Position numbers and translations under genes: made by a program. This document shows, one piece after another, positions 27,010 to 35,057 of a stretch of 64,000 bases of DNA. The DNA is taken from contig CAYFLT010000008.1 of the NCBI GenBank assembly GCA_964344055.1, forward strand, positions 1 to 64,000, given 5' to 3'. Each line of letters opens with the position of its first letter. Within the stretch, counting starts at the first letter, position 1. The notes beneath the pieces are model-generated. The model saw nothing but the letters and a program-made list of their open reading frames with translations. It searched no databases and had not been told where the DNA came from. The stretch comes from OFTM10 sp964344055 (GTDB lineage Bacteria > Actinomycetota > Acidimicrobiia > Acidimicrobiales > Aldehydirespiratoraceae).

Positions 27010-27875
27010 CGAAGCCGATCCCCGGCCCTCATCCGGACCCCCACCGACCGGCGCTCACGCTTCCCGACGGCGCCTGCGACGCCCACTGCCACGTGTTCGG
27101 CCCGGCTGCCCGGTTCCCGTTCGCCGAGAACCGCGCGTACACACCTCCGGATTCGGGAATCGACGACTTCGAAGTCCTCCAGGACCGGCTCGGGCTGTCG
27201 AGGGCCGTCTTCGTCCAGGCCAGCTGCCACGGCACCGACAACTCGGCGATGGTCGACGCCATCCGCCGCGGCAGCGGCCGGTACGCAGGCGTGGCCATGA
27301 TCGACGACGGCACCACCGACGCCGAGATCGCCGAACTCCACGAGGTCGGCGTGCGCGGCACCCGCTTCAACTTCGTCGCCCACCTCGGCGGCGCGCCCGA
27401 CCTCGACACCTACTGGCGCCTCGTCAACCGGGTGGTACCGCTCGGCTGGCACATCGTCCTGCACTTCGACGCCAAAGATCTGCCCCAGTACCGGGGCCTG
27501 CTCGACGAGATGCCGGTGCCGTATGTGATCGATCACATGGCCCGGGTGCCGGTGGACGGTGGGGTGGAGCAGGCGCCGTTCCAAGCCCTGCTCGAGCTGA
27601 TGAGCGACGAGCGAGCGTGGGTGAAGATCTCCGGCGCCGAACGGCTCACCGCTGACGGACCGCCGCCCTACGACGACGTCGTCCCGTTCGCCCGGGCGCT
27701 GATCGATGCGGCGCCCGAGCGCATCCTCTGGGGCACCGACTGGCCCCACCCCAACGTCCGCCACATGCCCGACGACGGCGATCTGGTCGAGCTGCTCGCA
27801 CAGTTTGCGCCCGACGAAACGATCCGTCACCAGATCCTCGTCACCAATCCCGAGCGCCTCTACCCCTTCGGCTGA
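27006..27875 (+). CDS. ligI: 2-pyrone-4,6-dicarboxylate hydrolase
   Basis: 289 residues of the amidohydrolase_2 type. DAHCHVFGP near the N-terminus, GTRFNFVAHLGG, YVIDHMARVP, WVKISGAERL and ILWGTDWPHPN match LigI. LigI hydrolyses the lactone PDC to 4-oxalomesaconate without needing a metal. The ATG overlaps the ligU stop (ATGA), so the two are translated together and catalyse consecutive steps. Confidence 0.88.
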   Translation: MTKPIPGPHPDPHRPALTLPDGACDAHCHVFGPAARFPFAENRAYTPPDSGIDDFEVLQDRLGLSRAVFVQASCHGTDNSAMVDAIRRGSGRYAGVAMIDDGTTDAEIAELHEVGVRGTRFNFVAHLGGAPDLDTYWRLVNRVVPLGWHIVLHFDAKDLPQYRGLLDEMPVPYVIDHMARVPVDGGVEQAPFQALLELMSDERAWVKISGAERLTADGPPPYDDVVPFARALIDAAPERILWGTDWPHPNVRHMPDDGDLVELLAQFAPDETIRHQILVTNPERLYPFG

Positions 27876-27934
27876 CCCTCGCCGGCCCTGTGCAGCCCGG
27901 AACCGACCGAGGGGTCGTCGACTAGGTTGCCGCA

Positions 27935-29140
27935 ATGGCATCGACAGTCTTCACCGGTGGACAGATCTTCGACGGAACGGGCACCGCGCCCATGCGAGGT
28001 GACCTCCGGGTCGAGGACGGGCGCATCACCGACGTCGGACTCGACTCGGACGGGGACACCGAGGTCGATGTCACCGGCAAGACGATCTGCCCCGGCTTCT
28101 TCGACTGTCACGTTCACCTCACGACGTCGACGATCGACACGCTCGAGCGGCTCAACACGCCGCTCTCGTACCGCTTCTACCAGGCGATCCACAACATGCA
28201 GGTCACGCTCGACGCCGGCGTCACGAGCGTGCGAGATGCCTCCGGCGCGGACCTCGGGGTGAAGCGGGCCGTCGACAACGGGCTCGTCCCTGGCCCCCGG
28301 ATGCAGATCTCGATCGCCATGCTCTCCCAGACCGGCGGGCACGGCGACAGCCATGTGCTGTGCGGCGCCGAGATCCGGCTGCCCTACCCGGGCGCGCCCA
28401 GCGGCGTGGTCGACGGGCCCGACGAGATGCGCAAACGAGTCCGGGAACTGATCCGCGAGGGCGCGACGGTCATCAAGGTGGCGACCAGCGGCGGCGTGCT
28501 GTCACCCATCAGCGATCCGCGACGTGGCCATCTCCGTGATGCCGAGCTCGAGGTGCTGGTCGAGGAGGCCACCGCCGCCGGGCTCCACGTGATGGCTCAC
28601 GCCCAGGCCACCGACGGCATCAAGGCCGCCATTCGCACCGGCATCCGCTCGATCGAGCACGGCATCTATCTGGACGACGAGGCGATCCAGATGATGCTCG
28701 ACCGGGGCACCTACCTGGTGCCGACCCTCCTGGCCCCTCGCATGGTGGTCGAGGCCACAGAGTCCGGTTCGCGGCTGAGCAACAGGGTGCTCGAGAAGGT
28801 CCACATGGTGATCGCCGCCCACACCGACTCGATCAGCCGGGCGATCGACGCCGGCGTGAAGGTGGCGATGGGCACCGACAGCGGCGTCGGCCCGCACGGT
28901 CAGAATCTGCGGGAGCTCGGGTTGATGGTCGACGCGGGCATGACGCCGATCGATGCCCTCGTCGCCACCACCAAGACCGCTGCCGAGCTGCTGAGCGTGG
29001 ACGACGAACTCGGCACCATCGAGGCGGGGAAGCTCGCCGATCTCGTCGTGGTCGACGGCGACCCACTCGATGTCGCGAACCTCCAGGCCAACATCGTCGA
29101 CGTCTACAAGGCCGGCGAACGGGTCGGCGGACCCGCCTGA
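27935..29140 (+). CDS. Metal-dependent amidohydrolase, second paralogue
   Basis: 401 residues, related to the protein at 14404. PGFFDCHVHLTT (HxH), SVRDASG, VIKVATSGGVLSP (bridging Lys), AHAQATDG, IEHGIYLDD and VAMGTDSGVGPHG (Asp) form a complete imidazolonepropionase/prolidase-type site. It lies 59 nt after ligI on the same strand, so it is probably in the ligUI transcript, but no step of the lig pathway needs it. An amide- or ester-linked aromatic precursor is a possible substrate; this is inference. Confidence 0.8.
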   Translation: MASTVFTGGQIFDGTGTAPMRGDLRVEDGRITDVGLDSDGDTEVDVTGKTICPGFFDCHVHLTTSTIDTLERLNTPLSYRFYQAIHNMQVTLDAGVTSVRDASGADLGVKRAVDNGLVPGPRMQISIAMLSQTGGHGDSHVLCGAEIRLPYPGAPSGVVDGPDEMRKRVRELIREGATVIKVATSGGVLSPISDPRRGHLRDAELEVLVEEATAAGLHVMAHAQATDGIKAAIRTGIRSIEHGIYLDDEAIQMMLDRGTYLVPTLLAPRMVVEATESGSRLSNRVLEKVHMVIAAHTDSISRAIDAGVKVAMGTDSGVGPHGQNLRELGLMVDAGMTPIDALVATTKTAAELLSVDDELGTIEAGKLADLVVVDGDPLDVANLQANIVDVYKAGERVGGPA

Positions 29141-29147
29141 CCCCCGG

Positions 29148-30086
29148 CTAGAGCTGTTGCTCCAGAGCGTGGAGCCAGCGGTAGCAGTCCATGACCTGGC
29201 GGACCGACGAGTTCGGTTCGCGGCCCTCGTCGATGGCGGCGATGAACTCTCGGTCTTGGAGCTCGATTCCGTTCATCGACACGTCGACCTCCGACACGTC
29301 GATCACCTCGTCGCGGCCGGTGACGAGGTCGTCGTAGCGGGCGATGTAGGTGCCGGTGTCACCGATGTAGCGGAAGAAGGTGCCGAGCGGGCCGTCGTTG
29401 TTGAACGACAGCGAAAGGGTGAGGATCGCCCCGCCCGCGGTCTTCATCTGGATCGACATGTCCATCGCGATCCCGAGCTCGGGATGATGCGGCCCTTCGA
29501 GCACATTGGCGGCCACGATCTCGTCGCCGGTCTGGTAACCGAACAAGTCGACGGTGTGGGCGGCATGGTGCCAGAGCAGGTGGTCGGTCCACGACCTCGG
29601 CTCGCCGAGCGCATTGGTGTTGGTGCGCCGGAAGAAGTACGTCTGCACGTCCATCTGCTGGATGTTGAACTCGCCGGCGGTGATCTGGTTGTGGACCCAC
29701 TGATGTGACGGGTTGAACCGGCGGGTGTGACCCACCATCGCCACCAGCCCGGTGCGCTCCTGGGTGGCGAGCACCTCCTCCGCGTCGGCCAACGAGTCGG
29801 CTAGCGGGATCTCGACCTCGACATGCTTGCCCGCCTCCATGCAGGCGATCGACTGGGCCGCATGCATCTGGGTGGGGGTGGCGAGGATGACCGCGTCGAC
29901 CTCGTCGATGGCCAGCGCCTCATCGAGCTCGGTGCCCCAATGGGCGATGCCGTACTCCTCGGCCACCGCCTGGGTGGCGTCGGCAGTCCGGCCGATCACC
30001 GAGATCACCTCGGCGCCGTCGATCTGGGCGATGCCGTCGAGGTGCTTGCGGCCGAATGCGCCGGCCCCTGCCAATGCGAGCTTCAT
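29148..30086 (-). CDS. ligC: 4-carboxy-2-hydroxymuconate-6-semialdehyde dehydrogenase
   Basis: 312 residues of the Gfo/Idh/MocA fold. LALAGAGAFGRKHLDGI is the nucleotide-binding turn, HVEVEIPLAD the usual EKP-like segment, and HTRRFNPSHQWVHNQI together with LLWHHAAHTVDLF are characteristic of LigC. LigC oxidises the LigAB ring-cleavage product, as its hemiacetal, to 2-pyrone-4,6-dicarboxylate with NADP+. AAGGAGA precedes the ATG at 30086. A GntR operator lies ~50 nt upstream. It converges with the amidohydrolase 7 nt away. Confidence 0.88.
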   Translation of the reverse strand: MKLALAGAGAFGRKHLDGIAQIDGAEVISVIGRTADATQAVAEEYGIAHWGTELDEALAIDEVDAVILATPTQMHAAQSIACMEAGKHVEVEIPLADSLADAEEVLATQERTGLVAMVGHTRRFNPSHQWVHNQITAGEFNIQQMDVQTYFFRRTNTNALGEPRSWTDHLLWHHAAHTVDLFGYQTGDEIVAANVLEGPHHPELGIAMDMSIQMKTAGGAILTLSLSFNNDGPLGTFFRYIGDTGTYIARYDDLVTGRDEVIDVSEVDVSMNGIELQDREFIAAIDEGREPNSSVRQVMDCYRWLHALEQQL

Positions 30087-30135
30087 CGTGTCTCCTTCGC
30101 GACGGGAGATCCGCAACCTAGCGAGGAATCTCGCA

Positions 30136-30161
30136 GATTGTCAACAATCTCGTCAACAATC
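30136..30161. promoter_or_regulatory. GntR operator (tandem dyads) before ligC
   Basis: GATTGTCAACAATC (30136-30149) and a second half-conserved dyad GTCAACAATC centred 12 bp further. The site occupies the 99-bp gap between the LLM gene and ligC, so ligC has its own control. Confidence 0.75.
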
Positions 30162-30185
30162 GACGCCAGGGTTTCCGAGGCGACC

Positions 30186-31027
30186 TCAGCCGACGAGGCC
30201 CTTCGCCAACGGCTCCAGCCGGGACACGTCGAGCGGGCCCCGCCACGACCAGACCACCACGTCGACACCGGCGTCGAAGAAGGTCTGGGCCCGGTCGGCC
30301 GCCTCCCCCGGCGTGGTGTCGGGCTCGTAGCCGAGATGCACCGCCGGGTGATCTCGGACTGGTCCCGGCCCACCTTCTCGCAGTGGCCGCGCAGGACCTC
30401 GTCGAGCTCCTGCCAGTCGGACGGCTGCTCGGGGAAGGTCATGTCCCACTGGTCCGCAAACCGGGCGACGGTCCGCAGGGTCCGCTGACGACCCTTGCCG
30501 CCGATCACGATCGGGATGCGATCCTGCACCGGTTTGGGCTCACACCAGGCGTCGGTGAGTTCGAAGAAGCGGCCCTTGTGGGTGGTCGCCTTGTTCTGGA
30601 GGAGCGAGACGATGACCTCCATGCCCTCCTCGAGCCGGTCCGACCGATCCCGCAGCTCGCCGAGCGGGATGCCATAGGCGTCGGACTCCATGAAGTTCCA
30701 GCCCGCACCCATGCCGAGCTCGAACCGACCGTTCGAGATGTGGTCGAGGGTGGCCGCCATGTTGGCCGTGACCGCCGGATGGCGGTGGTGCATGCCGTTC
30801 ACCATCGCCCCGATCCGGATCCGTGAGGTGGCCTGGGCGAGCGCACCGAGCATCGTCCAACCCTCGAGGTTGGGGCCGTCGTAGGGCGGGGCCAGCGGGT
30901 AGAAATGGTCCCAGTTCCAGGCCGACTCGAAGACCTCGATCTCGTCGGCCGCCTTCCACATGTCGAGGAACTCACCCCAGGTGGCGTGGTGGGGCGGGGT
31001 CTTGATGGCATGGCGTCCGGTCGTCAT
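30186..31027 (-). pseudogene. LLM-class F420-type oxidoreductase with frameshift
   Basis: About 280 residues of a luciferase-like monooxygenase family protein: ESAWNWDHFYPLAPPYDGPN, SNGRFELGMGAGWNFMESDA, IPIVIGGKGRQRTLRTVARF. After SEITR the frame is lost at ~30345 and the expected ending VHLGYEPDTTPGEAADRAQT ... LAKGLVG continues in another frame to 30186. One missing base (or two extra) explains it, whether a mutation or an assembly error. The start is the ATG at 31027. A GntR operator lies just upstream, so it belongs to the lig regulon. The substrate is unknown. Confidence 0.75.
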
Positions 31028-31047
31028 GGTTCCTCCGAGGAATCGAT

Positions 31048-31070
31048 CGACAACATGATTGTCGACAATA
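31048..31070. promoter_or_regulatory. GntR operator in the divergent gntR/LLM promoter
   Basis: GATTGTCGACAATA (31057-31070), with a further inverted pair CGACAA-CATGA-TTGTCG (31048-31064). It lies between the start of the leftward LLM gene (31027) and the GntR gene (31126), consistent with autoregulation. The spacing pattern differs from the 12-bp tandem form of the other four sites. Confidence 0.7.
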
Positions 31071-31125
31071 TGCTGGGGATCCACGTCGGACCATCCCGCC
31101 GGCGTGCTTCTCATTCGAGACCTGC

Positions 31126-31907
31126 ATGGCCCGCACCGACTCCATCACCGACGACCTCCGCCACGACATCCTCGAGGGCGTCTTTCCGCCGGGCGACCGG
31201 CTGNNNNNNNNNNAACTCGCCTGCGGACAACCAGCGCATGCCGGACATCGCCGGCGGCGACGACCCGGCGCGCCGGCGAGTCCAGGGAGGCGGCCAGCGT
31301 GGCGGCGGCCGCGCGCGGCGTCTTTCCGCCGGGCGACCGGCTGGTGGAGCTCCAGCTCAGCGAGCGGTACCGGTGCGGACGGGCCACGGTCCGGGCCGCG
31401 CTGGTCGAGCTGACCACCGAGGGACTGGTGGAGCGAGAGGCCAACCGGGGAGCGACCGTCCGCCGGCTCACCGTGGGCGAGGCGATCCAGATCACCGAGG
31501 CCCGCGCCGCGCTCGAGTCGCTGATCGCGGGCCATGCGGCTCGCCACGCAACCGGCGAGGAGCGAGCCGAGATCGCCAGGATCGTCGACGACATGCGAGC
31601 AGCGGTGGCCGCCGACGAGCAGGTCGCCTACTCCGATCTCAACCGGGTGTTCCACCGGCGCCTGCGCGAGATCAGCGGCCACGAGGTGGCCGCCGACCTG
31701 GTGGCGAACCTCCGGAACCGGGCTGCCCACCACCAGTACCGGCTGGCGCTCATGCCAGGCCGATCCGCAGTCTCGCTCGAACAACACGCTGCCATCGCCG
31801 ATGCGGTGGCCGCCGGCGACGAGTCGGCCGCGGCCGCGGCGATGGACGCCCATCTGCGGTCGGTGATCGACGTGCTGCAGCAGTGGGGCGACGCCTCGCC
31901 GATCTGA
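31126..31907 (+). CDS. GntR/FCD-family regulator of the lig genes (broken by an assembly join)
   Basis: Restored length about 213 residues. An N-terminal winged helix (DLRHDILEGVFPPGDRL, then ELQLSERYRCGRATVRAALV) is followed by an FCD effector domain (EARAALESLIAGHA ... DLNRVFHRRLREISGHEVA ... EQHAAIADAVAAGDE) with the metal/ligand histidines and Asp in place. The N gap at 31204-31213 plus inserted DNA must be removed: the 27 bp at 31177-31203 recur at 31317-31343. It sits amid the lig genes beside one of five GATTGTCGACAATC-type sites, so it is the obvious binder; repression relieved by a pathway intermediate is inferred. Confidence 0.85.
31204..31343. other. Assembly mis-join in gntR: N gap, ~103 bp foreign DNA and 27-bp duplication
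   Basis: The 27 bp encoding GVFPPGDRL occur both before the ten N (31177-31203) and at 31317-31343. The sequence between (31214-31316) does not fit a GntR protein. Deleting 31204-31343 restores an unbroken regulator. The origin of the extra sequence is unclear. Confidence 0.8.
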
Positions 31908-31959
31908 GGGGTGGTCGGCCAGTCGGCAACGCCGGTCTGGCCCCGCCATACTGCCGGGC

Positions 31960-32766
31960 ATGTCGATCTTCGAAGACGAGACCGCCATCACGCCGATCGA
32001 GCCGGGCCGCTGGGCGACCCGGTTGTCGAGCAAGTGGAACATCGGCGACAACAGCAACGGCGGATACGCCCTGCTGCCGGTGCTGCGGGCGATGTCGGAG
32101 ATCGTCGACCAGCCCGACCCGGTCACTGTCACCACCCACTTCTTCCGTCCCGGGCGGGGCGATGTCGACGGCGAGATCACGGCCGAGGTGGTGCGAGCAG
32201 GGCGCTCGTTCTCCTCGGCCACCGGCACGCTCTATCAGGAGGGCAAGTCGCGGTTGACCGTGCTGGCAGCGTTCGGCGACCTCGGCTCGGAGCCCTCGGA
32301 GCGCGACCTCGCTCCCCCGCCGCCCGACATGCCAGCGCCCGACGAGTGCCTCCTGCGATCGGGACTCGAGCAGGGGGTCGACCTCCCGATCATGGAACGC
32401 ACCGAGGTGCGGGTCCGGCCCGAGCACGCCATGGCCGGCGAGCACCACACGGCCGAGCTCGACGGTTGGATCCGGTTCGCCGACGGCACTGAGCCGTCGA
32501 CGCTCTCGCTGCCGTTCTTCGGCGACGCCTTCCCGCCGTCGGTGTTCTCGCTCTACGGCCGCGTCGGCTGGGTGCCCACCGTCGAACTGACGGTCCACGT
32601 CCGACGCCGACCGGCGCCGGGCTGGCTCCAGGCCAGGCTCGAGTGCGACGACCTCTACGGCGGGCGCCTCATCGAGTCCGGTCGCATCTGGGATTCCACC
32701 GGCGCCCTCGTCGCCCAGTCCCGCCAGATCGGCCTCCTTCTCGACGAGAGCGACCACCGGAACTAG
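31960..32766 (+). CDS. Acyl-CoA thioesterase-like double hot-dog protein
   Basis: 268 residues. WNIGDNSNGGYALLPVLRAM and VTVTTHFFRPGRGDVDGEIT are in the first hot-dog, and WIRFADGTEPSTLSLPFFGD and WVPTVELTVHVRRRPAPGWL in the second; this is the TesB-like/Thioesterase_3 arrangement. It would hydrolyse an acyl-CoA; the substrate is not deducible. It follows gntR by 52 nt and converges with ligK at a strong hairpin. Confidence 0.78.
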   Translation: MSIFEDETAITPIEPGRWATRLSSKWNIGDNSNGGYALLPVLRAMSEIVDQPDPVTVTTHFFRPGRGDVDGEITAEVVRAGRSFSSATGTLYQEGKSRLTVLAAFGDLGSEPSERDLAPPPPDMPAPDECLLRSGLEQGVDLPIMERTEVRVRPEHAMAGEHHTAELDGWIRFADGTEPSTLSLPFFGDAFPPSVFSLYGRVGWVPTVELTVHVRRRPAPGWLQARLECDDLYGGRLIESGRIWDSTGALVAQSRQIGLLLDESDHRN

Positions 32767-32792
32767 CCGTGACGGAGCGACACCCCTTAGGC

Positions 32793-32829
32793 GAGTTGTT
32801 TCGGGTGCCTGGCACCAGCGAAACAACTC
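32793..32829. terminator. Bidirectional terminator hairpin with GGTGCCTGGCACC core
   Basis: GAGTTGTTTCG pairs with CGAAACAACTC (11 bp), and the inside GGTGCCTGGCACC is itself a near-perfect palindrome. It lies between the convergent thioesterase gene and ligK and touches the ligK stop codon. The tract TTGTTTC/GAAACAA gives modest T-richness on both strands. Confidence 0.65.
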
Positions 32830-33523
32830 AGTCGATCCACTCCACGCCCATGTCGGCCAACTTGTCGCGTAGGCCGTAGAAGTCGAGACCGAGTTCACCC
32901 GCGGCGAGCTTCGCTCGTGTGCTCTCTTCTCTCGCGAGGCGGGCCTGCGACTGTTCGAGTGCCCATGCCGCCTCCTCGCGGGCGACCACCATCACGCCGT
33001 CGTCGTCGGCACAGATCACGTCGCCTGGGTTGACGACCTGTTCCCCGATCCGGATCGGCACGTTCACCGAACCCGGGGTGTTCTTCACGGTTCCCTGGAT
33101 ACCCACGTGCTGGGACCAGACCGGAAAGCCCATCGCCCGCAGGTCGGCGGTGTCGCGCACGCCGGCGTCGATCACGAGCCCACGAACGCCACGGACCATC
33201 AGCGAGGTGGCGAGGAGGTCGCCGAACATGCCGTGGCTGGACGGGGCCGTGTTGGCGACCACCAGGACGTCGCCGTCCTGGCACTGCTCGACGGCGGCAT
33301 GGATCATACCGTTGTCGCCGGGATGGCTGAGGACCGTGACCGCCGTACCCGCCACCTTGACCCCCTGCTGGATGGGCGTGATGTGGGCGCCGAGGTACCC
33401 GCGCCGACCGATGGCCTCGTGCACCGTGGCGGTGCCGACGGGAGCGAGCTGATCGACGATGTCGAGCGGCGCCCGTTCGATGTTGCGCACCACCACGTGG
33501 CGGGGACCGTGCTGGTTGGTCAT
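32828..33523 (-). CDS. ligK: 4-carboxy-4-hydroxy-2-oxoadipate aldolase
   Basis: 231 residues of the RraA-like class II aldolase fold. GTATVHEAIGRRGYLG at the N-terminus, DVLVVANTAPSSHGMFGDLL and VRGLVIDAGVRDTADLRAMG (the GD...R...D metal/substrate site) match LigK/HMG aldolases. It splits CHA to pyruvate and oxaloacetate, the last step of protocatechuate 4,5-cleavage. The ATG lies 1 nt from the ligJ stop, so the two consecutive enzymes are cotranscribed. Confidence 0.88.
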   Translation of the reverse strand: MTNQHGPRHVVVRNIERAPLDIVDQLAPVGTATVHEAIGRRGYLGAHITPIQQGVKVAGTAVTVLSHPGDNGMIHAAVEQCQDGDVLVVANTAPSSHGMFGDLLATSLMVRGVRGLVIDAGVRDTADLRAMGFPVWSQHVGIQGTVKNTPGSVNVPIRIGEQVVNPGDVICADDDGVMVVAREEAAWALEQSQARLAREESTRAKLAAGELGLDFYGLRDKLADMGVEWID

Positions 33524-33524
33524 C

Positions 33525-34526
33525 TCAAGCTCCCAGTCGCGGATAGACCCGCCGGATATTGGCGTCGTAGATCGCCGACCGCTCGTCGTCGGACAACGCT
33601 GCGCCATCCACGTACTTGCGGGTGTCGTCGTAGTAGTCGCCGGTCTCCGGGTTGACCCCGCGCACCGCGCCGACCATCTCGGAGGCGAAGAGCACGTTGC
33701 CGATCGGCACCACGTCGACGAGCAGGTCGATCCCGGGCTGGTGGTAGACGCAGGTGTCGAACCAGATGTGGTCGAGGAGGTGCCCGAAGTCCCACCCCTG
33801 GTCCTGGGCCATGCCGACGAACCGGCCCCAGTGGTACGGAATCGCACCGCCGCCATGGGGAATCACCCACCGCAGTCCGGGGAAGTCCTTCATGAACCCT
33901 GACGTCAACGCCTGCACGAACGCGGTGGTGTCGGCGCCCAGGTAGTGGGAGCCGGTCGTCCAGAAGTGCTCATTGCACGATGTGGAGACGTGGATCATTC
34001 CGGGGACGTCGAGCTCCTGCATCTTCTCCCACAGCGGCCACCAGTACCGCTCCCAGAGGGGCGGCCCGTTCCAGTAACCACCGGAAGGATCGGGGTTGAC
34101 GTTGCAGCCGATGAACCCCATCTCGGAGACACAACGTTCGAGCTCGCGTACCGAGCTGTCGATGGCGACGCCCGGCGACTGGGGGAGCTGGCAGACCGGC
34201 GCGAAGTTGTCGGGGAAGAGATCGCACACCCGCCGGATCAGCTCGTTCTGATGCTCGGTCCAGAAGCGGGAGGTGTGCTCGTTGCCGATGTGGTGACCCA
34301 TCCAGCTCGCCCGCGGCGAGAAGATCGTGAGATCGGTGCCGCGCTCGCGCTGGAGGCGGAGTTGGTTCGCCTCGATGCTCTCGCGAATGGCGTCGTCGGA
34401 GACGACGATCTCCCCCTTCTCGCCGACATGGAGCGGGTCGGCCTCGACCGCGGCCTTCTGGGCGTCGCGCCACTCCCCGACCGGCGGCGGTGTCGTGGTG
34501 TAGTGACCGTGGCAGTCGATGATCAA
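33525..34526 (-). CDS. ligJ: 4-oxalomesaconate hydratase
   Basis: 333 residues of the amidohydrolase fold. IIDCHGHYTTTPPPVGEW at the start, FSPRASWMGHHIGNEHTSRF, CNVNPDPSGGYWNGPPL, WVIPHGGGAIPYHWGRF and SEMVGAVRG match sphingomonad LigJ, a zinc enzyme adding water to 4-oxalomesaconate to give CHA. It is the second gene of the PPOX-ligJ-ligK unit, 12 nt after the PPOX gene. Confidence 0.9.
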   Translation of the reverse strand: MIIDCHGHYTTTPPPVGEWRDAQKAAVEADPLHVGEKGEIVVSDDAIRESIEANQLRLQRERGTDLTIFSPRASWMGHHIGNEHTSRFWTEHQNELIRRVCDLFPDNFAPVCQLPQSPGVAIDSSVRELERCVSEMGFIGCNVNPDPSGGYWNGPPLWERYWWPLWEKMQELDVPGMIHVSTSCNEHFWTTGSHYLGADTTAFVQALTSGFMKDFPGLRWVIPHGGGAIPYHWGRFVGMAQDQGWDFGHLLDHIWFDTCVYHQPGIDLLVDVVPIGNVLFASEMVGAVRGVNPETGDYYDDTRKYVDGAALSDDERSAIYDANIRRVYPRLGA

Positions 34527-34538
34527 GAGCTCGCTCCC

Positions 34539-34979
34539 TCAGTCCGTGATCCCGCTGGCTCCGACATAGCGGGTTGGCCGCACCCGCACGAGCAGCTCGT
34601 CAGGGTCGGCATTGCGGCGGCCGAACTCGGCGGCCCGTTCGTCGCCCACGAAGCGCCGGCAGGTCTCGGTGGCCCAGTGCAACATGGCGTCGGGGTCGTC
34701 GTCGTAGGTGGCGGTGGACGCTTCGCCGTCGATGCGGGCGAAGTCGAAGGGCATCTCCATGGTGTCGACGCAGATCGACACCCTCGGATCGCGGGCGATG
34801 CAGCGGGCCTTGAGACTCTGGCGACCCATGACGAAGACGAGGTCGCCGGTGGTGTCGTCGAAGTCGAACCAGATCGGGACGACGTGCGGCGAGCCGTCCT
34901 TGCGGGTGACCGCGAGCTTGCCCGTGCGCGAGCCGTCGCGCATGAACGCGACGACCTCGTCCGGAGTCATGGGAGTCAT
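34539..34979 (-). CDS. PPOX-class F420-dependent flavin/deazaflavin protein
   Basis: 146 residues of the split-barrel PPOX family: GKLAVTRKDGSPHVVPIWFD, LVFVMGRQSLKARCIARDPR and VSICVDTMEMPFDFARIDGE. Members with this pattern in actinobacteria bind F420 and reduce or oxidise small organics. The start is the ATG at 34979 (34970 possible). It is the first gene after the GntR operator and is cotranscribed with ligJ and ligK, so it should serve aromatic breakdown. Its reaction is unknown and no canonical lig step needs it. Confidence 0.78.
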   Translation of the reverse strand: MTPMTPDEVVAFMRDGSRTGKLAVTRKDGSPHVVPIWFDFDDTTGDLVFVMGRQSLKARCIARDPRVSICVDTMEMPFDFARIDGEASTATYDDDPDAMLHWATETCRRFVGDERAAEFGRRNADPDELLVRVRPTRYVGASGITD

Positions 34980-35015
34980 CGACGGCTTGCCTGTTCGCGA
35001 GGGATCACTCCCACA

Positions 35016-35041
35016 GATTGTCGACAATCCTGTCGACAGTC
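35016..35041. promoter_or_regulatory. GntR operator (tandem dyads) before PPOX-ligJ-ligK
   Basis: GATTGTCGACAATC (35016-35029), then the perfect palindrome CTGTCGACAG (35030-35039), centres 12 bp apart. It lies 37 nt upstream of the PPOX start, between that gene and the 3' end of the methyltransferase gene. Confidence 0.78.
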
Positions 35042-35057
35042 AACCGGCAGAGCCGGA

